Numbered from the stretch's first letter, positions 13,646-25,260 are shown. The stretch: DNA of 64,000 bases from Pontederia crassipes (GCA_030549335.1 CM060190.1:73252118-73316117), one strand, 5' to 3'. The notes: generated by a model not told the origin, from the letters alone. Program-made: numbers and translations.

Positions 13646-14221
13646 AAAGGAGGGCGGCGTAGATATTTCGTCTCTTTCACCCCCTGGTTTCTCTCTCTTC
13701 CCCGCGCTCTCACCCTTCGCCGATGCCGAACACACCCTCTCTCTTTCACCTGCCTCTTCTCTCTCTCTCCTCACCTATGGAGATCAGCGCCGTCGCTGAC
13801 CCGAGCACCCCCGCCGTGACCGACCGGATCTGCGCGGAGTCTCAGTGACAACGGCCCCCACAGACCAGATCTGCGCGCAGCGGCGACTCTCCGGACAGAT
13901 TTGTGCGCGCAGCCACCCTCCGACAACCTCGCGCAGACCTCAACCTGCCAAGCCTCGCCGATCGGAACCCCTCACCGACCTTTCGCCGCCAACCCCACCG
14001 ATCAGTCCTGCCAAGCCTCGCTGACCAGATCCGCGACCCCTCGATGACCCCAACCCCGTCGACCCCCTCACGATGCCGACCTCGCACAGCCATGACCCCG
14101 CCGACTCCCTCACGCTGCCAACCTTGCAGAGCCACGACCCACCGAACGCACTCCGCCAGCACTCCACCCCCTCACGCCGAACACTCCACGGAACACACTC
14201 TGCCGAACACCGCCGAGGGCA

Positions 14222-14395
14222 TGATTATCCTAACCATGTAGAGATGTAATTATTTGCTTGTTAACTGCTAATTGCTCACAAACGCTCCCCGCCAAACGAA
14301 CTTTAATCATGCAATAATTATTTGTTAATCATGTATAGTCCATGTTTTGATTATCCTAACCATGCTGAGATGTAATTTATTTAGTTGTTATTTTT
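14222..14395 (+). repeat. Two-copy direct repeat, spacing 126 bp
   Basis: GATTATCCTAACCATG followed by (T/C)(A/T)GAGATGTAATT occurs at about 14222 and again at about 14348, in the AT-rich core of the TIR element. Confidence 0.7.
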
Positions 14396-14797
14396 TTTTC
14401 ACAATGTAACGTGGGAAAATAAATGTTGGTGTTCATGAATTGTTATTGTGCAAGAAGAACGCTTCATAATTATTATTGTTAATAGATTTGTATTTTGAGT
14501 AATGATCCACAAATGATAAACGAATTGTTGGATCGTTGAACAGGGATCGTGTAATCAATGAAAATTTATGGTTAATAGGAATGACGTCAATTATATTTAT
14601 AATTTTTTGCCTAGTTTCCAATTGCTTCTGTTACTCAACTTGTTCCAATCGCTTCTATTAATCAACTGGTGATACTTTTGTGTCTATGTTTGTTGCTTCT
14701 ATCACTCAACTTGTGATACTTTTGTGTCTATATTTGTATGACATTTGTGACACTTTTGTGAATACTTCAGAAATTCCAAGCAAAAGAATCCTTTTCA

Positions 14798-14865
14798 AAC
14801 TCTAACACGATATACTTAGCTAGATCAAATGAACTCTAACACGATATACTTAGCTAGATCAAATG
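14798..14865 (+). repeat. Perfect tandem duplication, 2 x 34 bp
   Basis: The units 14798-14831 and 14832-14865 are identical and directly adjacent. Each begins AACTCTAACACGATATAC. Confidence 0.95.
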
Positions 14866-15864
14866 ACACATAAATTGGACCGGTAACATAAAAGTGATTT
14901 CAAATTAGTTTATAAAAAAAATATTTCAAAATTACTTCCATTATGCATATATTAAGCGATATTAACATGAGAATTAGAATTCATTAAAATTACATATTAA
15001 CAAAAATTACGATTTATCAAAATTCCTCGTCTCCGACTCTCGGAGGTAGGTGGCACTCGGACAGCGAAACTCGGAGATATGGAGCACTCAATGGCGAAAC
15101 TAGGTAGCACGATGGAGAAACTAGGCAGCACTCGCGAAACTCGGAGGTAGATGGCACTCGACGGCAAAACTAGGCGGCATCATACGGGGGCGGAGCTAGG
15201 CGAGTGCGCTAGTGCTAGCAATACACGAGACAAACTAAAGATTAGCATGACAAATTACAAATTTTCATCATAAACATGCAAATTACTAACATTTTGCATG
15301 ATTAGGATTGACATACAAATTACTGGCTTAACATGTAATAATTCCAGCATGATTAGGATATTTAACACATGGATTAAATAATGAGTCAGTGGTCGTGCGG
15401 GGGTCGGCAGTGTGCGGCGGCGTGCGAGCATGTGAGGGGTCGGCGGCGTGCAGTGGCGGTGCGCGGGAGTCGTGCGGGGTCGGTGTGCAGCGGTGACGCA
15501 TGATCGGTGGTCGTGCGGGGTCCCCGCGGGGTCGGCGCGCGGCAGTGGTGCGAGGTCAACGGAGGACGCGGATCTGGTCAGGAACGCATGGATCTGCTCA
15601 GCGAAGGTTGGATCTGGCCCCCACGCGCAGATCTTGTTGGCGGCGGAGGTGCTTGAGGTCGGCGTCGTTGTGGCGGGGGTGCTCAGGGTCGCCGCTGCGC
15701 AAATCTAATCAGGGGCATCGCGACGGGGTTGCTCGAGGTTGCCGCTGGCAGATCTGGTTGTGGCGGGGTTGCTCGGGGTCGCCGAAAGGAAGAGAGAGAT
15801 TTTCAAGGGCGGAAGAGAGAGAATGTTCAAGGGCGAAAGAAAGAAAATGTTCGCGAACTCAACC

Positions 15865-16034
15865 TTTTGTACATCAGGCTCTGCCGAACCGGACCGATGC
15901 GCAAATTGAACCGGCGATCCACGATCCGTGAACCGACGAACCTGCATTTCTCTTGTTAATGCAACGAATCTGCACGAGCCATCGGATGGGCATCCAATGG
16001 CCGACGTAGTAGGGGGGGGGGGGGAGGGGAGGAC

Positions 16035-16065
<31 letters not shown>

Positions 16066-16093
16066 ACTTAAGTAGGGGGGACACCCATTTTTT

Positions 16094-16095
<2 letters not shown>
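15865..16095. repeat. Right TIR of the 2.6-kb element, with G13 and C28 runs
   Basis: This is the reverse complement of the left TIR with substitutions. The palindromic C/G tract has expanded here to a G run of 13 (16012-16024) and a C run of 28 (16038-16065), separated by 13 bases. Confidence 0.75.

Positions 16096-16096
<1 letters not shown>

Positions 16097-16143
<47 letters not shown>
16097..16143. repeat. (TA)n microsatellite
   Basis: TA dinucleotides run uninterrupted directly beside the right end of the TIR element, which hides any target-site duplication. Confidence 0.95.
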
Positions 16144-16146
<3 letters not shown>

Positions 16147-16311
16147 CATCTAACGAGAAACATAACCGAATGGAGCATTGAAATTGAGAATAAGATGCCC
16201 CTCATATTTTAGTATTTTGTTTCTGATGAGCTCATAATTCAGCTTGAAATCAATTATTGGTTCTTGGGTTGTGTTTGAAAACGAAAATAACTATTTCTCC
16301 TAGGTTCTCGA

Positions 16312-17070
16312 TTAGGGGTGAGCAAAACCGGATCCGAGATCGAGTTTTCGCTGATCCGGTTCCGACCCGATTTTGTCCAGATTTTTCAAAAAATGTCCCG
16401 GTCCCGGTCCCGGACTCGATCGAGACTAGGACCGAGACGTCCCGATCAAATCGGGACAAAAATACGGACATTCCCAGTTGTCCCGATTCGATCATAAATA
16501 ATAAAAAATTAAATGTAGTATTAAAAATGTTTAATACTATTATATAAATATAATAATTATCAATTAAAATGCATATATAATATAATATGTTGTATGTTTA
16601 ATATATATAATGAACTATAAATTTAAAATTAAAATAAATGTAAATATAATATTTGTAAATAATTTAATGTATTAATATAATATATTTAAATAATTTTATA
16701 TATTAATATAATTAAATATAGTATTAAAAAATGTTTAATGCTATTATATAAATATAATAATTATCAATTAGAATGCATATATAATAATATAAGATGTTGT
16801 ATGTTTAATATATATAATGAACTATAAATTTAAAATTAAAATAAATATAATTTTTAAATAATTTAATGTATTAATATAATATATTTAAATAATTTAATAT
16901 ATTAATACGATACGGCACACGATCCGAGTTTTTACAACTCGGATCCGGTACCGGCCAGGTCCGAAAGAATGAGCTTCGGTCCCAGCTCGATAAGTAATCG
17001 AACTGGAAAAAAATCGAGAATTTTGGGTAGGACGACTGGGTTGTCCGACCTATGTTTATCCTTATTCTCG
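16312..17070. mobile_element. Short element with GC-rich ends and duplicated AT-rich core
   Basis: The left end, TAGGGGTGAGCAAAACCGG, resembles the termini of some plant hAT-type non-autonomous elements. It is followed by GGTCCCGGTCCCGG. The right part has CTCGGATCCGGTACCGGCC and ends near TTATCCTTATTCTCG. GATCCGAG on the left and CTCGGATC on the right are inverted relative to each other. A matching right-hand terminus and target duplication were not found, so the superfamily is a guess. Frames of 81 and 96 codons over the left part are shadows without domains. Confidence 0.4.
16508..16905 (+). repeat. Tandem duplication, period 203 bp
   Basis: ATTAAATGTAGTATTAAAAA at 16508 recurs as ATTAAATATAGTATTAAAAA at 16711. 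The rest, including GTTGTATGTTTAATATATAT, matches with few changes. The repeat unit is almost pure A/T. Confidence 0.9.
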
Positions 17071-17074
17071 ATGA

Positions 17075-18225
17075 ATAATTGAATTGATAGATTACTTCGA
17101 TGTGTGTCCGGAGGGAGTGGAACGATGAAGAATTAGAGAATTGGTGTGATAGAAAAAAGTTAACGTAGTAGATGCATTTTTAGTGAATTTTAAATTTTAA
17201 ATAATTATAAAATATAATTAATTAAAATAAAAAAATAAATTTTATGGGAAATTTTTTCTTAAAAATATATTATTTAAATATATTTTTAAAAAATTAATTA
17301 TTTTTAATGAAATATTAAACATTTATAATGAAATAATAAGTAATAAATAATATTGTATTAATCATTTTTTAAAATTATTTTATATTTATTAAATAATTTA
17401 TTTTATAAGTGCAATGTGCATAAGAAAAGAAAAAAGAGAAAAAAAAAGAAACGAAATTAAGAAAAAAGTGGCGCGTCAAGTAAAAAAAAATGCAAACCTT
17501 ACTGCAGTACTCTATTCACGTGATCATAGTTTCATGCCATTTAATAAAATCTAATTTCGTCTCCAAAATCAGGCCACGCCGTCGCATTTGGATAATCAAC
17601 CTGAAATAGTGAAATGAGACCTTGTTTCGAGCTTGGGTTCGATGGCCAAACGAAACGGGGGCTTGGAGTAATAATATCCACATAGTTTTTTAGATGTAAT
17701 AAAATTTATAAAAATACTCGCCTTCGTTGACTGGTAAAGTATTTGATGTATGTACGCATATATACCAAGCACCACTTATTTCAGTGATTTGTTGTCTCTG
17801 CCTCCCAAAGCAGACTCATATTTCAAACGTTATCGCGCGTGGTGGTCAACAGCACGCGGACCTTGACTAGAAAACGTCACCAAATACAAATCTTTTATTT
17901 TAGACTCCTATTTATTGCCACCTAAGATATTAAGCAACATATACTTCAGCAAAATAGAAATAATAAGAAAAAACAAATAAAATGGAACTTGCCAAGAAAA
18001 CATAAATGTATAAAAGATAAAACTAAAAAGATCGAATTGCATCCCCAAAAAAAAAAGTGTAAAAGAAATATGCGATCACAAAATTCATGTAATCGAGAAA
18101 TCTATTTTTTCCCCTTTTTTTTCGAACCTAAGTAAAATAGCGTTACCGCCGTAGAAGCCACTCTGTACAGCGAACGTGCCCGGCCAACTTCCGGCGTCGC
18201 ACGGCGTCCGCCGGGGATTCATTCT
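17075..18225. other. AT-rich intergenic DNA downstream of the FAF gene
   Basis: No reading frame or repeat boundary was recognised. The last 200 bases probably include the 3' untranslated region of the minus-strand gene at 18231-18920. TTTATT (AATAAA on the minus strand) occurs near 17894 and 17911 as a possible polyadenylation signal about 320 bases beyond the stop. Confidence 0.45.
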
Positions 18226-18230
18226 GATGC

Positions 18231-18920
18231 CTATGCCATGGTGACGAAGCGGTGATTCCACCACACTGGCACCTCGTGCTTACTGTTCGCAGGATCTTGA
18301 CACCTTCTGAACCGCCCTTCCCTTCCTTCTCCTCCTCCTCTTTGCCACTCCGGCCACTCTCCCTTCTCCTCCATCTCCTCCTCTTCCTCTTCCGGCGGCG
18401 CTTCCTCGTCTCCGTCGGACTCGACAGCGTGCAACATGAGACGCCCGCCCTCGCGGGTGGCCCGGAAGACCTCCGATCGTTCGACTCTCAACTCGGTCAG
18501 CACCAGCCGCCCGTCCCTCCTCTCCGCCCTGATGATCCCCGCCCGCCTTCCGTCGGCACCCGACATCCAGCTCAACGGCGGCGGGAACCCCGTCTTCTTC
18601 TTCGGCTCCCTGCTCCTCCGCCGCGGCTCGTCGTGCTGCTCCTTCTCCGCAGCCCCCGCGGTTCCCTCCAGGAGAGCTTCCTCCTCTTCCGGATTCAGCC
18701 TGCTGTCGCAGCTCTCGGAACAGAGGCTTTCAGTGCAGAGATCGAGCCCCTCGCCGTCGTAGAAGCAATCGCGCAGTCCTCGGCCTCCGACGTCGTCCAT
18801 CTCCGTCGCCGGGCACCGATCCTGGTGGTCGGCTGCGATCCGGAGGTCGCAATCGGAGCGCGTCGAGCTCAGGTGAGCGCCCTTGCCGTCGTGGAGCGCC
18901 GAAATGGTGTGGACGGTCAT
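18231..18920 (-). CDS. FAF-like: FANTASTIC FOUR (FAF)-family protein, 229 aa
   Basis: A single uninterrupted frame of 229 codons encodes an acidic, low-complexity protein with one conserved block. Residues about 111-167 form the FAF domain: FPPPLSWMSG at 112-121, then RRDGRLVLTELRV, then REGGRLMLHAVESDG. A strongly acidic run of Glu follows at about 171-186, and a basic KKK patch precedes the domain. Plant FAF proteins are intronless, plant-specific and linked in Arabidopsis to shoot-meristem size control through the WUSCHEL/CLAVATA pathway; the precise role of this member is unknown. The ATG at 18920 is the first in frame and sits 111 bp downstream of a TATA box on the same strand. Coding GC content is far above the flanks. 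Length and single-exon structure fit the family. Overlapping frames of 236 aa (plus) and 115 aa (minus) are shadows. Confidence 0.85.
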   Translation of the reverse strand: MTVHTISALHDGKGAHLSSTRSDCDLRIAADHQDRCPATEMDDVGGRGLRDCFYDGEGLDLCTESLCSESCDSRLNPEEEEALLEGTAGAAEKEQHDEPRRRSREPKKKTGFPPPLSWMSGADGRRAGIIRAERRDGRLVLTELRVERSEVFRATREGGRLMLHAVESDGDEEAPPEEEEEEMEEKGEWPEWQRGGGEGREGRFRRCQDPANSKHEVPVWWNHRFVTMA

Positions 18921-18965
18921 ATTTTCTCTCTCTTTCCTTCTCCCTTCTACGTTTTTTTTTAATAA

Positions 18966-18966
<1 letters not shown>

Positions 18967-18997
<31 letters not shown>

Positions 18998-18998
18998 A
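18967..18998 (-). repeat. (CT)n tract in the FAF 5' leader
   Basis: CT dinucleotides on the plus strand, reading as GA on the coding strand, lie between the TATA box and the start codon. GA/CT tracts are common in plant 5' leaders and may affect expression. Confidence 0.85.
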
Positions 18999-19030
18999 AT
19001 CTGTCGAAGATGGAGATGGAGATTTGGTGC

Positions 19031-19037
19031 TTTATAC
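19031..19037 (-). promoter_or_regulatory. TATA box of the FAF-family gene
   Basis: The minus strand reads CGTATAAAGC here, 111 bp upstream of the ATG at 18920. This would leave an 80-90 base leader containing the GA tract. Confidence 0.55.
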
Positions 19038-19089
19038 GAAAGGGGTGGGCGTAATTAGGGGAGGAAGACAGGGGCAAAGTAGGAAATAG

Positions 19090-20310
19090 AGATGGGATCA
19101 GGAAGCCTGAGTTGTCTGCGATATTTTAAATATTTAATTTTAGTTTCAATTTTAACACGCCAAACGTGGACGCGGATTTAGGACCGTTGGTTTTGGAGGC
19201 CAATTAAAAAGTGGGATGGATGATGATGGGGGGATTTTAATGGCGGGCCCCACTGAACTTTAATAGGATGCGGTCGGTGGTGGGTTCGCTTAATTAATGG
19301 GTCGAATCGGGGTGGGTCTTTAAAAAAGGTTAAATCATTCTCTTCATAAACTGGAAATTTCTTGTTCCATTTTAACAGAAAAAAGTGTTAAAAAAATATT
19401 ATTAAGTTTACATAGTTTGAAAAAAATATTAAACCAAAATTTAAGTATATATTAAAAATAAAAATTAATGTGAACATGGTAATAAGATAAAAATCATTAG
19501 ATAATTAGGTTATCAAAACTAATTAAATAAAAATGTTATGAATTTATATGCATAGAATACGTTTTCTTACAAAATAGCATAATAATATAAAAATATCATT
19601 GTCAGTTAAATTATTTTTTAGTTAAATTTCGTTTCATTACGATTAATTTAATTAATAAACTTATTATTTACTAATCAAAATAATATTGAATTGGGTAAAA
19701 TAGTTCGATTAATATAATAAGATAAAACTATAAACGGGTCGACTGAAGCCGCCTCATCATGAGCTCGCTTTTTTTTTCGGTCGAAATTTTTCGGTGTTCT
19801 ATTAACATTCATTTGATATTTGGACGTGAGTGATATAAAATTTTTTTCATTAAAATGATGATTCTAAAAATTGAATCTAGGCTATTGGCACGATATAACT
19901 TCATTATTTAATTGTGCCAACCATAATTCTGTCACTGCCTTTTAGTGTTCCTATTACTGCTCGATGTGTTTTAAATAAAATAAAATTACGAATTATGAAA
20001 ACAAGAATATAAATAATATGTAAAACTCAATTTTACACCGAAATCTATCCTGCAGATTATAATTACTCGTATGTTTGATTAAATATGAAAAAAAACATAA
20101 AAATATATGTCATCAGAATTTCCTAATTATGAAGACGACACCTTACTATTTTTAGAATTGTTAGATGATAATTATATGATTGTGATTTAACCTCGCTTGA
20201 ATTTAATACTAATTTATTAGATTTAATCATAATCATGTAATCATCATTTAATGATTCAAATGCGTTGAATGCATATTGATTATATAACTTTTGATTTCAT
20301 ATTTCTTAAA
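19090..20310. other. AT-rich intergenic DNA upstream of FAF gene
   Basis: No gene was recognised. The first 250 bases may belong to the FAF promoter. The remainder is AT-rich and without identifiable repeat boundaries. Confidence 0.5.

Positions 20311-20313
<3 letters not shown>

Positions 20314-20352
<39 letters not shown>
20314..20352. repeat. (TA)n microsatellite
   Basis: An uninterrupted TA run. Frames of 75 and 109 codons on the minus strand read through it as (IY)n and are artefacts. Confidence 0.95.
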
Positions 20353-20353
<1 letters not shown>

Positions 20354-20559
20354 TGCCTCTTGAAAAATAATAAAAGATGAGTGCATGGCATGGGTTGTCA
20401 ACTGAATTATGAGGGCAGGGGAGTGCATGCATTTGGCTCCCCTGCCAATAGACAAATGGAGAAGGGATTGATAGCCGACTTGGTGCAGCTGTACAGTACA
20501 GTGGATTCCTATCTCTTCCTCCTGATAATGGAATCTCATGGCAGATATTATTTATCTCT

Positions 20560-20629
20560 ACTTTTGTATACCATTTATCCCTCCCAATCAGATTACTTTT
20601 GTATACCATTTATCCCTCCCAATCAGATT
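20560..20629 (+). repeat. Perfect tandem duplication, 2 x 35 bp
   Basis: The units 20560-20594 and 20595-20629 are identical. Each begins ACTTTTGTATACCATTTATC. Confidence 0.95.
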
Positions 20630-20714
20630 ATCAGTAAGGAAGCATATTTATAATCTAACACTATTTAGGTTAATTAGGATGGCAGTAATGTGAACATTTT
20701 ATCTCAATATATTT

Positions 20715-21475
20715 GGTTAATTTCTTAAACATCCCATTGAACTATAGTGATTTTCACGTCTAACTTTAATATATGAACTTACTGTAATACATTCTTAAAC
20801 TATATCGATATTTTCATTTTAGTCCATTTTGTCTAGTTTTGTTATTTTTTTTCTATTTATGAAATGATTAAACTATAATTCTCTAATCTTTTTTTAATAT
20901 TTCAAATAATATATATTAAAAATAAAAAGAGGGCATATTGCCCCCTCCCTTTGCCGGTGCCGGAGGGAGGGGATGGTGCTCCCCCTCTGTGCTCGACAAG
21001 TGAGATCGTAGAGTGGGGGCAACACCCCCCTCGTTTCGTGAGCAAAAATGGGAGCGTCACCCATCTTATGCGATCTCGCTCAGGAGTAACGCTATGCTAG
21101 TTTTGCTTTGTGTTGTCGATGACGTTAAGCAAAAAAGGAGGGTGCCGCTGTCCTATGCAATCTTGTTGATGAGATCACAAAAGGAGGGCGACGCCTCTCT
21201 TGTCGGAGACGAAGAGGGGGGTGCCACCCCCTCCCCTCTCCTCCGGCGCTAGCGAAGGGAGGGGGCGACACTCCCTTATATTTTTATCATATATTATTTT
21301 AAAATTTTAAACATTAAAAGATAATAGAGAAAAATATTTTAGTCATTTTATAAACAAAAAAATTTGAAAAATAAAAAGGTAACAGAACTAGACAGATAGA
21401 CCGTGAAAATCTCGGTACAATTTAAGGATGTGATACACTAAGTTCAAAATCGTCCTGATCATCCTTAGTCCTTTG
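20715..21475. mobile_element. Foldback/TIR element, copy 1, with GC-rich core
   Basis: The two arms are imperfect inverted repeats of about 200 bp. GAACTTACTGTAATACATTC at about 20776 matches the reverse complement of the right arm, GAACTTAGTGTATCACATCC, and both continue to GTCTAGTT(T/C)TGTTA. The core (about 20930-21280) is GC-rich, framed by GCCCCCTCCCTTTGCCGG on the left and GGGAGGGGGCGACACTCCC on the right. Related copies lie at 55725-56225 and 58835-60010. No transposase is present; the superfamily is unknown. The 79-codon frame at 21013-21252 is low complexity. Confidence 0.65.
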
Positions 21476-21835
21476 CTTTCTGATAAAGAATTTTGAATAT
21501 AAAATATAAAATTCCTACACATATTTAATGAGATTAAAGATTATGTGAAGCATTTTTTCCTCCAAACGCATGAAACACTCTTTACTCTTATTGTGTATGA
21601 TTGAAAGATAATTTGACTTTTAAGTTAAGATTTGATTCATTTTATGATGCACAATCTTAATACCTTTTGCCACGTGTGGATTATTTGACAACTTGAATAT
21701 AGCCAAGGCCATCGCATAAAAAACTTTGATTTAGCTTAAAGAAAAAAAATCAGTGCATGGCATGATTTTTTTAATATGAACATCGATGAGTCTTGAATTT
21801 AGGATATGAACTCATCACATTTGTCTATCATTCCA

Positions 21836-23682
21836 TGTAACGCCCGATACTTAAAAAACAAAGGATAAAAGAAAAAAGATAACCCGAATAGGAGAAGATA
21901 AACAGGAAAATAAAGTTTGGATTTAGTTTTCCAACAAAATTTGGATTATATATATTCTCTTATAAATAAGAGGCAAAATCAATTGATCACTCCCTTTTCG
22001 TTCTCACGAGCCGGTCATAGTTTTTTTCCTTGTTTGGTGCGCCCTTCTCACCCTCTCACGTTGGAAGCATTGCCATCTGATAGGAGAGCCGCTAGAGGAC
22101 AAGGACGTCGTCGGACGTGCACCCGAATCGAGAGGAGCGGACAGAGGAAGAGGAAGAGGAAAAGGAAGAAGAAGGACGGATTAGTTTCTCGGACAGAAAC
22201 TTGCAAGGTATGAAATTATGATAGATTCGTTGTAGAATTTTGATTTTAAACTTGAAGTATGTCCTGGCTGATCCCTAATTATAAAAAAAATGTTGTATGA
22301 TGATGTTTGATGCCGGTCGTCACCGAAAAAGGACGAACGGAACGCACACCGTGTGTCCGCGTAATTTTTGCGTAAGAGGAACCCAGCTCGGCTTCACCAT
22401 GACCTGGCCCGGACAAGTCCATACTCGAACCGAGTCTCGGCCAAGTTTACCATTGTCGAAAGCTCGGAGCTCTGCAACGAAAAATAACCCGACCCGAATT
22501 GATGATAACTCGGCCCGGGTAGTTTCCCGATGAAGTCGCGTTTTGTCACGACTTTTGCCGAACAGTTGATCAGTTCTTCGAATCGGCCGGCCGATCTATT
22601 AAGCATGAACCCGGGCCGGGTGCGACCCAAACTCAGCCCGAGTCATATCTTGATTTTTTTGAGTAGATGACCTTACGAACTCGGCCTGGGTTCCGACACG
22701 ACTTTTGTCGATTTTACGATGTTTAGATCTCTGATTCATGTACTTACTCCATATCCTAATGATGACGATTATGTCTTTAATGTTCCTGATTTGCTCCCCA
22801 TAATTTTATCTTGTAGTCTTGTTCTAAGCCCTAATAAGGATTAATTTAAAAGCTGCAAAATAAAATACGAAAATCATTAAATGGAGAGCTCTTTCTTTTT
22901 ATGATGGACTGATGACGATTATGTGATGGACTGACTTCGGTCAATTATGGGCTGATTACTGTCACTTATAGTTTGACTCTGTCAATTATGAATGATGATG
23001 ATAGATTGGTTGAGGCACACATCCTCGTGGGTTGAAATATATTTCAAATAAGTCAAAGATAAATAATAAAGATGATGAAGAAGATGAAAACATATGAAGA
23101 AATCTTTCTTATGATGATTGACTTTTGCCACCATTTTATGATGATTTACTTATGATCTTTTGATATATTATTCATATGTCCCTTTACATGTTTCCACTAC
23201 TCATATTATAATTATGATTTACTTTCCTTATTATATGATGATGATGTCCATATTGATTTTTTGTCTAGTATCATAATCTTATGATGATATTTATTTTACT
23301 TTCATGCTGAGTTGTAAAACTCATAAGAAAGTTTTCCTAGCATGTTCTTAAATGTAGGATCAGGTCGTAATGATGAAGATGACCAACTGTGACCGATCAA
23401 GCTCATAAGTGGCTGCACATGGGCGTCAGTCCCTTAAATTCATGTGATAGATTTTTTTTTAGTTTTTCTTTGGACTCATATGAAGTCCTTTATCTGTCTT
23501 TCGTATATTATGATGTCATATTCTTTTTATTATTTAATGATGATCAGTCTTTCGTCTTAATTGCTATGTGTTGATCGGTAAAAATATTCTTTTTGATCAA
23601 TATGATGTACACGTAAGGATGACGAGTAGCATCCTTAAAACGTATTCTGCCACGTGGCAGGGTGCGATATGAGAACATTACA
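21836..23682 (+). mobile_element. Solo LTR of a Ty3/gypsy-type retrotransposon, 1.85 kb
   Basis: The segment begins TGTAACGCCCGATACTT and ends GAGAACATTACA, so its ends form the short inverted repeat TGTAA...TTACA. The five bases before it (TTCCA) and after it (TACCA) match at four of five positions, consistent with an aged target duplication. TATAAATA at 21961-21968 fits an LTR promoter. No internal domain or second LTR is nearby, so it is read as a solo LTR left by unequal recombination. The opening TGTAACGCCCG is typical of plant chromovirus LTRs; lineage is inferred. Frames of 60-98 codons in it are not credible proteins. Confidence 0.75.
21961..21968 (+). promoter_or_regulatory. TATA box within solo LTR
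   Basis: TCTTATAAATAAGAGG lies about 125 bp from the LTR start. Confidence 0.45.
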
Positions 23683-23689
23683 TACCATG

Positions 23690-24904
23690 CGAAAACGTAT
23701 GTGCTAATTTTCTTAAAAGTTTAAGTCATTAAAAAGATTAATATTATTAAATTTATAATTTTAACACACAATTTTTTAGTGTCATAACTCAATTATTAAT
23801 CTCTTGATTAATTGTGCACAATATTTGTTATTCTCTTTTAAATTATCATTTTTTTATTTTTTTAATTAGAAAACCAAGGATACGAAGAAAACAGATTAAG
23901 ACCTTTTCAACATCACATTTGAATGCTAATACCGACCACTTAAAATGTGAGTGTTAACTCTTAGAAAGTCCAGAAAAAGTAATGACTTGGTCAGTGTTAA
24001 AGGTTAGATTGAAAAGCTAAAAATAATAATAAAAAAAACTTTACAATTAATATATACTTGGCGATCAGCTGCTGGATTTGGATTTGGGATCTTGAGTCTG
24101 GATATTCCAATTCGCTTTTTTCTGACACCTGTAATTAGATATACTTCTACTTGGTAATCAATGGAGGAGGTTTCCTTTTTACGTTAACTAACCAACAACC
24201 CCTTCAAAAAGTTGGAATATTGATAATGACATTTATGTGAATCTATTATTATTATTATTATTATTATTCTTGGAGTGGCCATAATTCAAGGATAAAGACA
24301 TAAGAAATCAAGGATGATAGTAGAATTATGTATTAGAGTCGGTGAAGGCTAGTAATTATAGGTTTGATTTTTAAAATTATCATTTTAATTAGAATTTATT
24401 TATATTTATCATTCAAATATTGAATTACTCAGTTGCTAATAATTTTAGATATAAAAAAAAACTATAGGACGACGCTACAATTATAATTAATCAATTAATT
24501 GAAGTAGCTTATGGCTCACTAATTCGATCGGAGTCAAAGAGTTCATATTACAAAAGAAATAAAAAAAAAATAGTGTTTCAAACGCGCAATCCATGTACTT
24601 GGTACTTATTATTTTCTCACCTACTCGAATCTTTAAACTTAGAAGTTTGAACCGTGCTTCCTTTTTCTAGAAGAAGTTTTCACGAAGCTAATTAGATCTC
24701 TCCTTTAGCCAACGAAGATATTGCACATTCATTTGAACTTTATTATATATATTTTTTTCATTACCTATATTTGCATTTTAAAATGATATATGTTTGGAAG
24801 CAAGACATTCTACATCGTGAACTAGTTGAATAATAATTTCATTTTAACCAATGTTGCACTATAATATTTCCAGCACCCTGGCTCCTCCACCCTCCAAAAA
24901 AAAT

Positions 24905-24944
<40 letters not shown>

Positions 24945-25255
24945 GTATATATGATTGGCGGGGATAAGGGTGCAGCGCAATATCATACATTATCACTCAG
25001 TGATCGAAAAATCACGAGTTTAATATCACTAATGAGACATGTGTACTTCTCTATTTTTATCATTTGAGTTTGAATATCACTAATATGTATCTTTTTGTTT
25101 TCAATATTTAATTTTCTTGCATGAGATTTATGAACCTATGTATTGATAAAATAAAAAATATATATGGTTGGTCCGCCTGACTCCCTTCCTGATTTTCAGG
25201 ACCTAAGTTTCCATTGTAAATTAACTATTTTGGATTTTAAAAACCTATCTTGATT
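23690..25255. other. AT-rich intergenic DNA with microsatellites
   Basis: Contains an (ATT)n run at about 24244-24268 and a (TA)n run at about 24907-24940. No gene or transposon end was recognised. Confidence 0.55.
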
Positions 25256-25260
25256 TGATA

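Larger units (their letters stand above)
13451..16095. mobile_element. Terminal-inverted-repeat DNA element, 2.6 kb, GC-rich arms
   Basis: The left end GGAAAAAATGGGCGTCCCCC and the right end (reverse complement) GGAAAAAATGGGTGTCCCCC begin inverted repeats of roughly 190-200 bp. These share ACTTAAGT within a C/G-tract palindrome, GCATCC(G/A)ATGGC-type blocks, and GCATTAACAAGAG, then continue to GTACAAAAGG at about 13640 on the left and 15870 on the right. Behind the TIRs the left arm is C-rich (CGACCCCGCCGACTCC-like runs, 13700-14200) and the right arm G-rich (GGTCGGCGGCGTGC-like runs, 15390-15800), so the whole element could fold back. Long TIRs and gene-like GC-rich filler resemble Mutator-like or Pack-MULE elements. 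No transposase was found. The flanks are AT repeats, so no target duplication could be read. Frames of 60-143 codons inside are low-complexity and not credible genes. Confidence 0.7.

Noticed and set aside
13903..14241. 112-codon plus frame
   Set aside because: Pro/Thr/Arg-rich low-complexity translation of the C-rich arm.
15448..15931. 86- and 143-codon plus frames
   Set aside because: GC-rich simple-word repeats within the arm of the TIR element; the two overlap in different frames.
18252..18962. 236-codon plus-strand frame
   Set aside because: It is antisense to the FAF domain frame, rich in Pro/Leu/Ser from complementing the acidic coding sequence, and has no domain.
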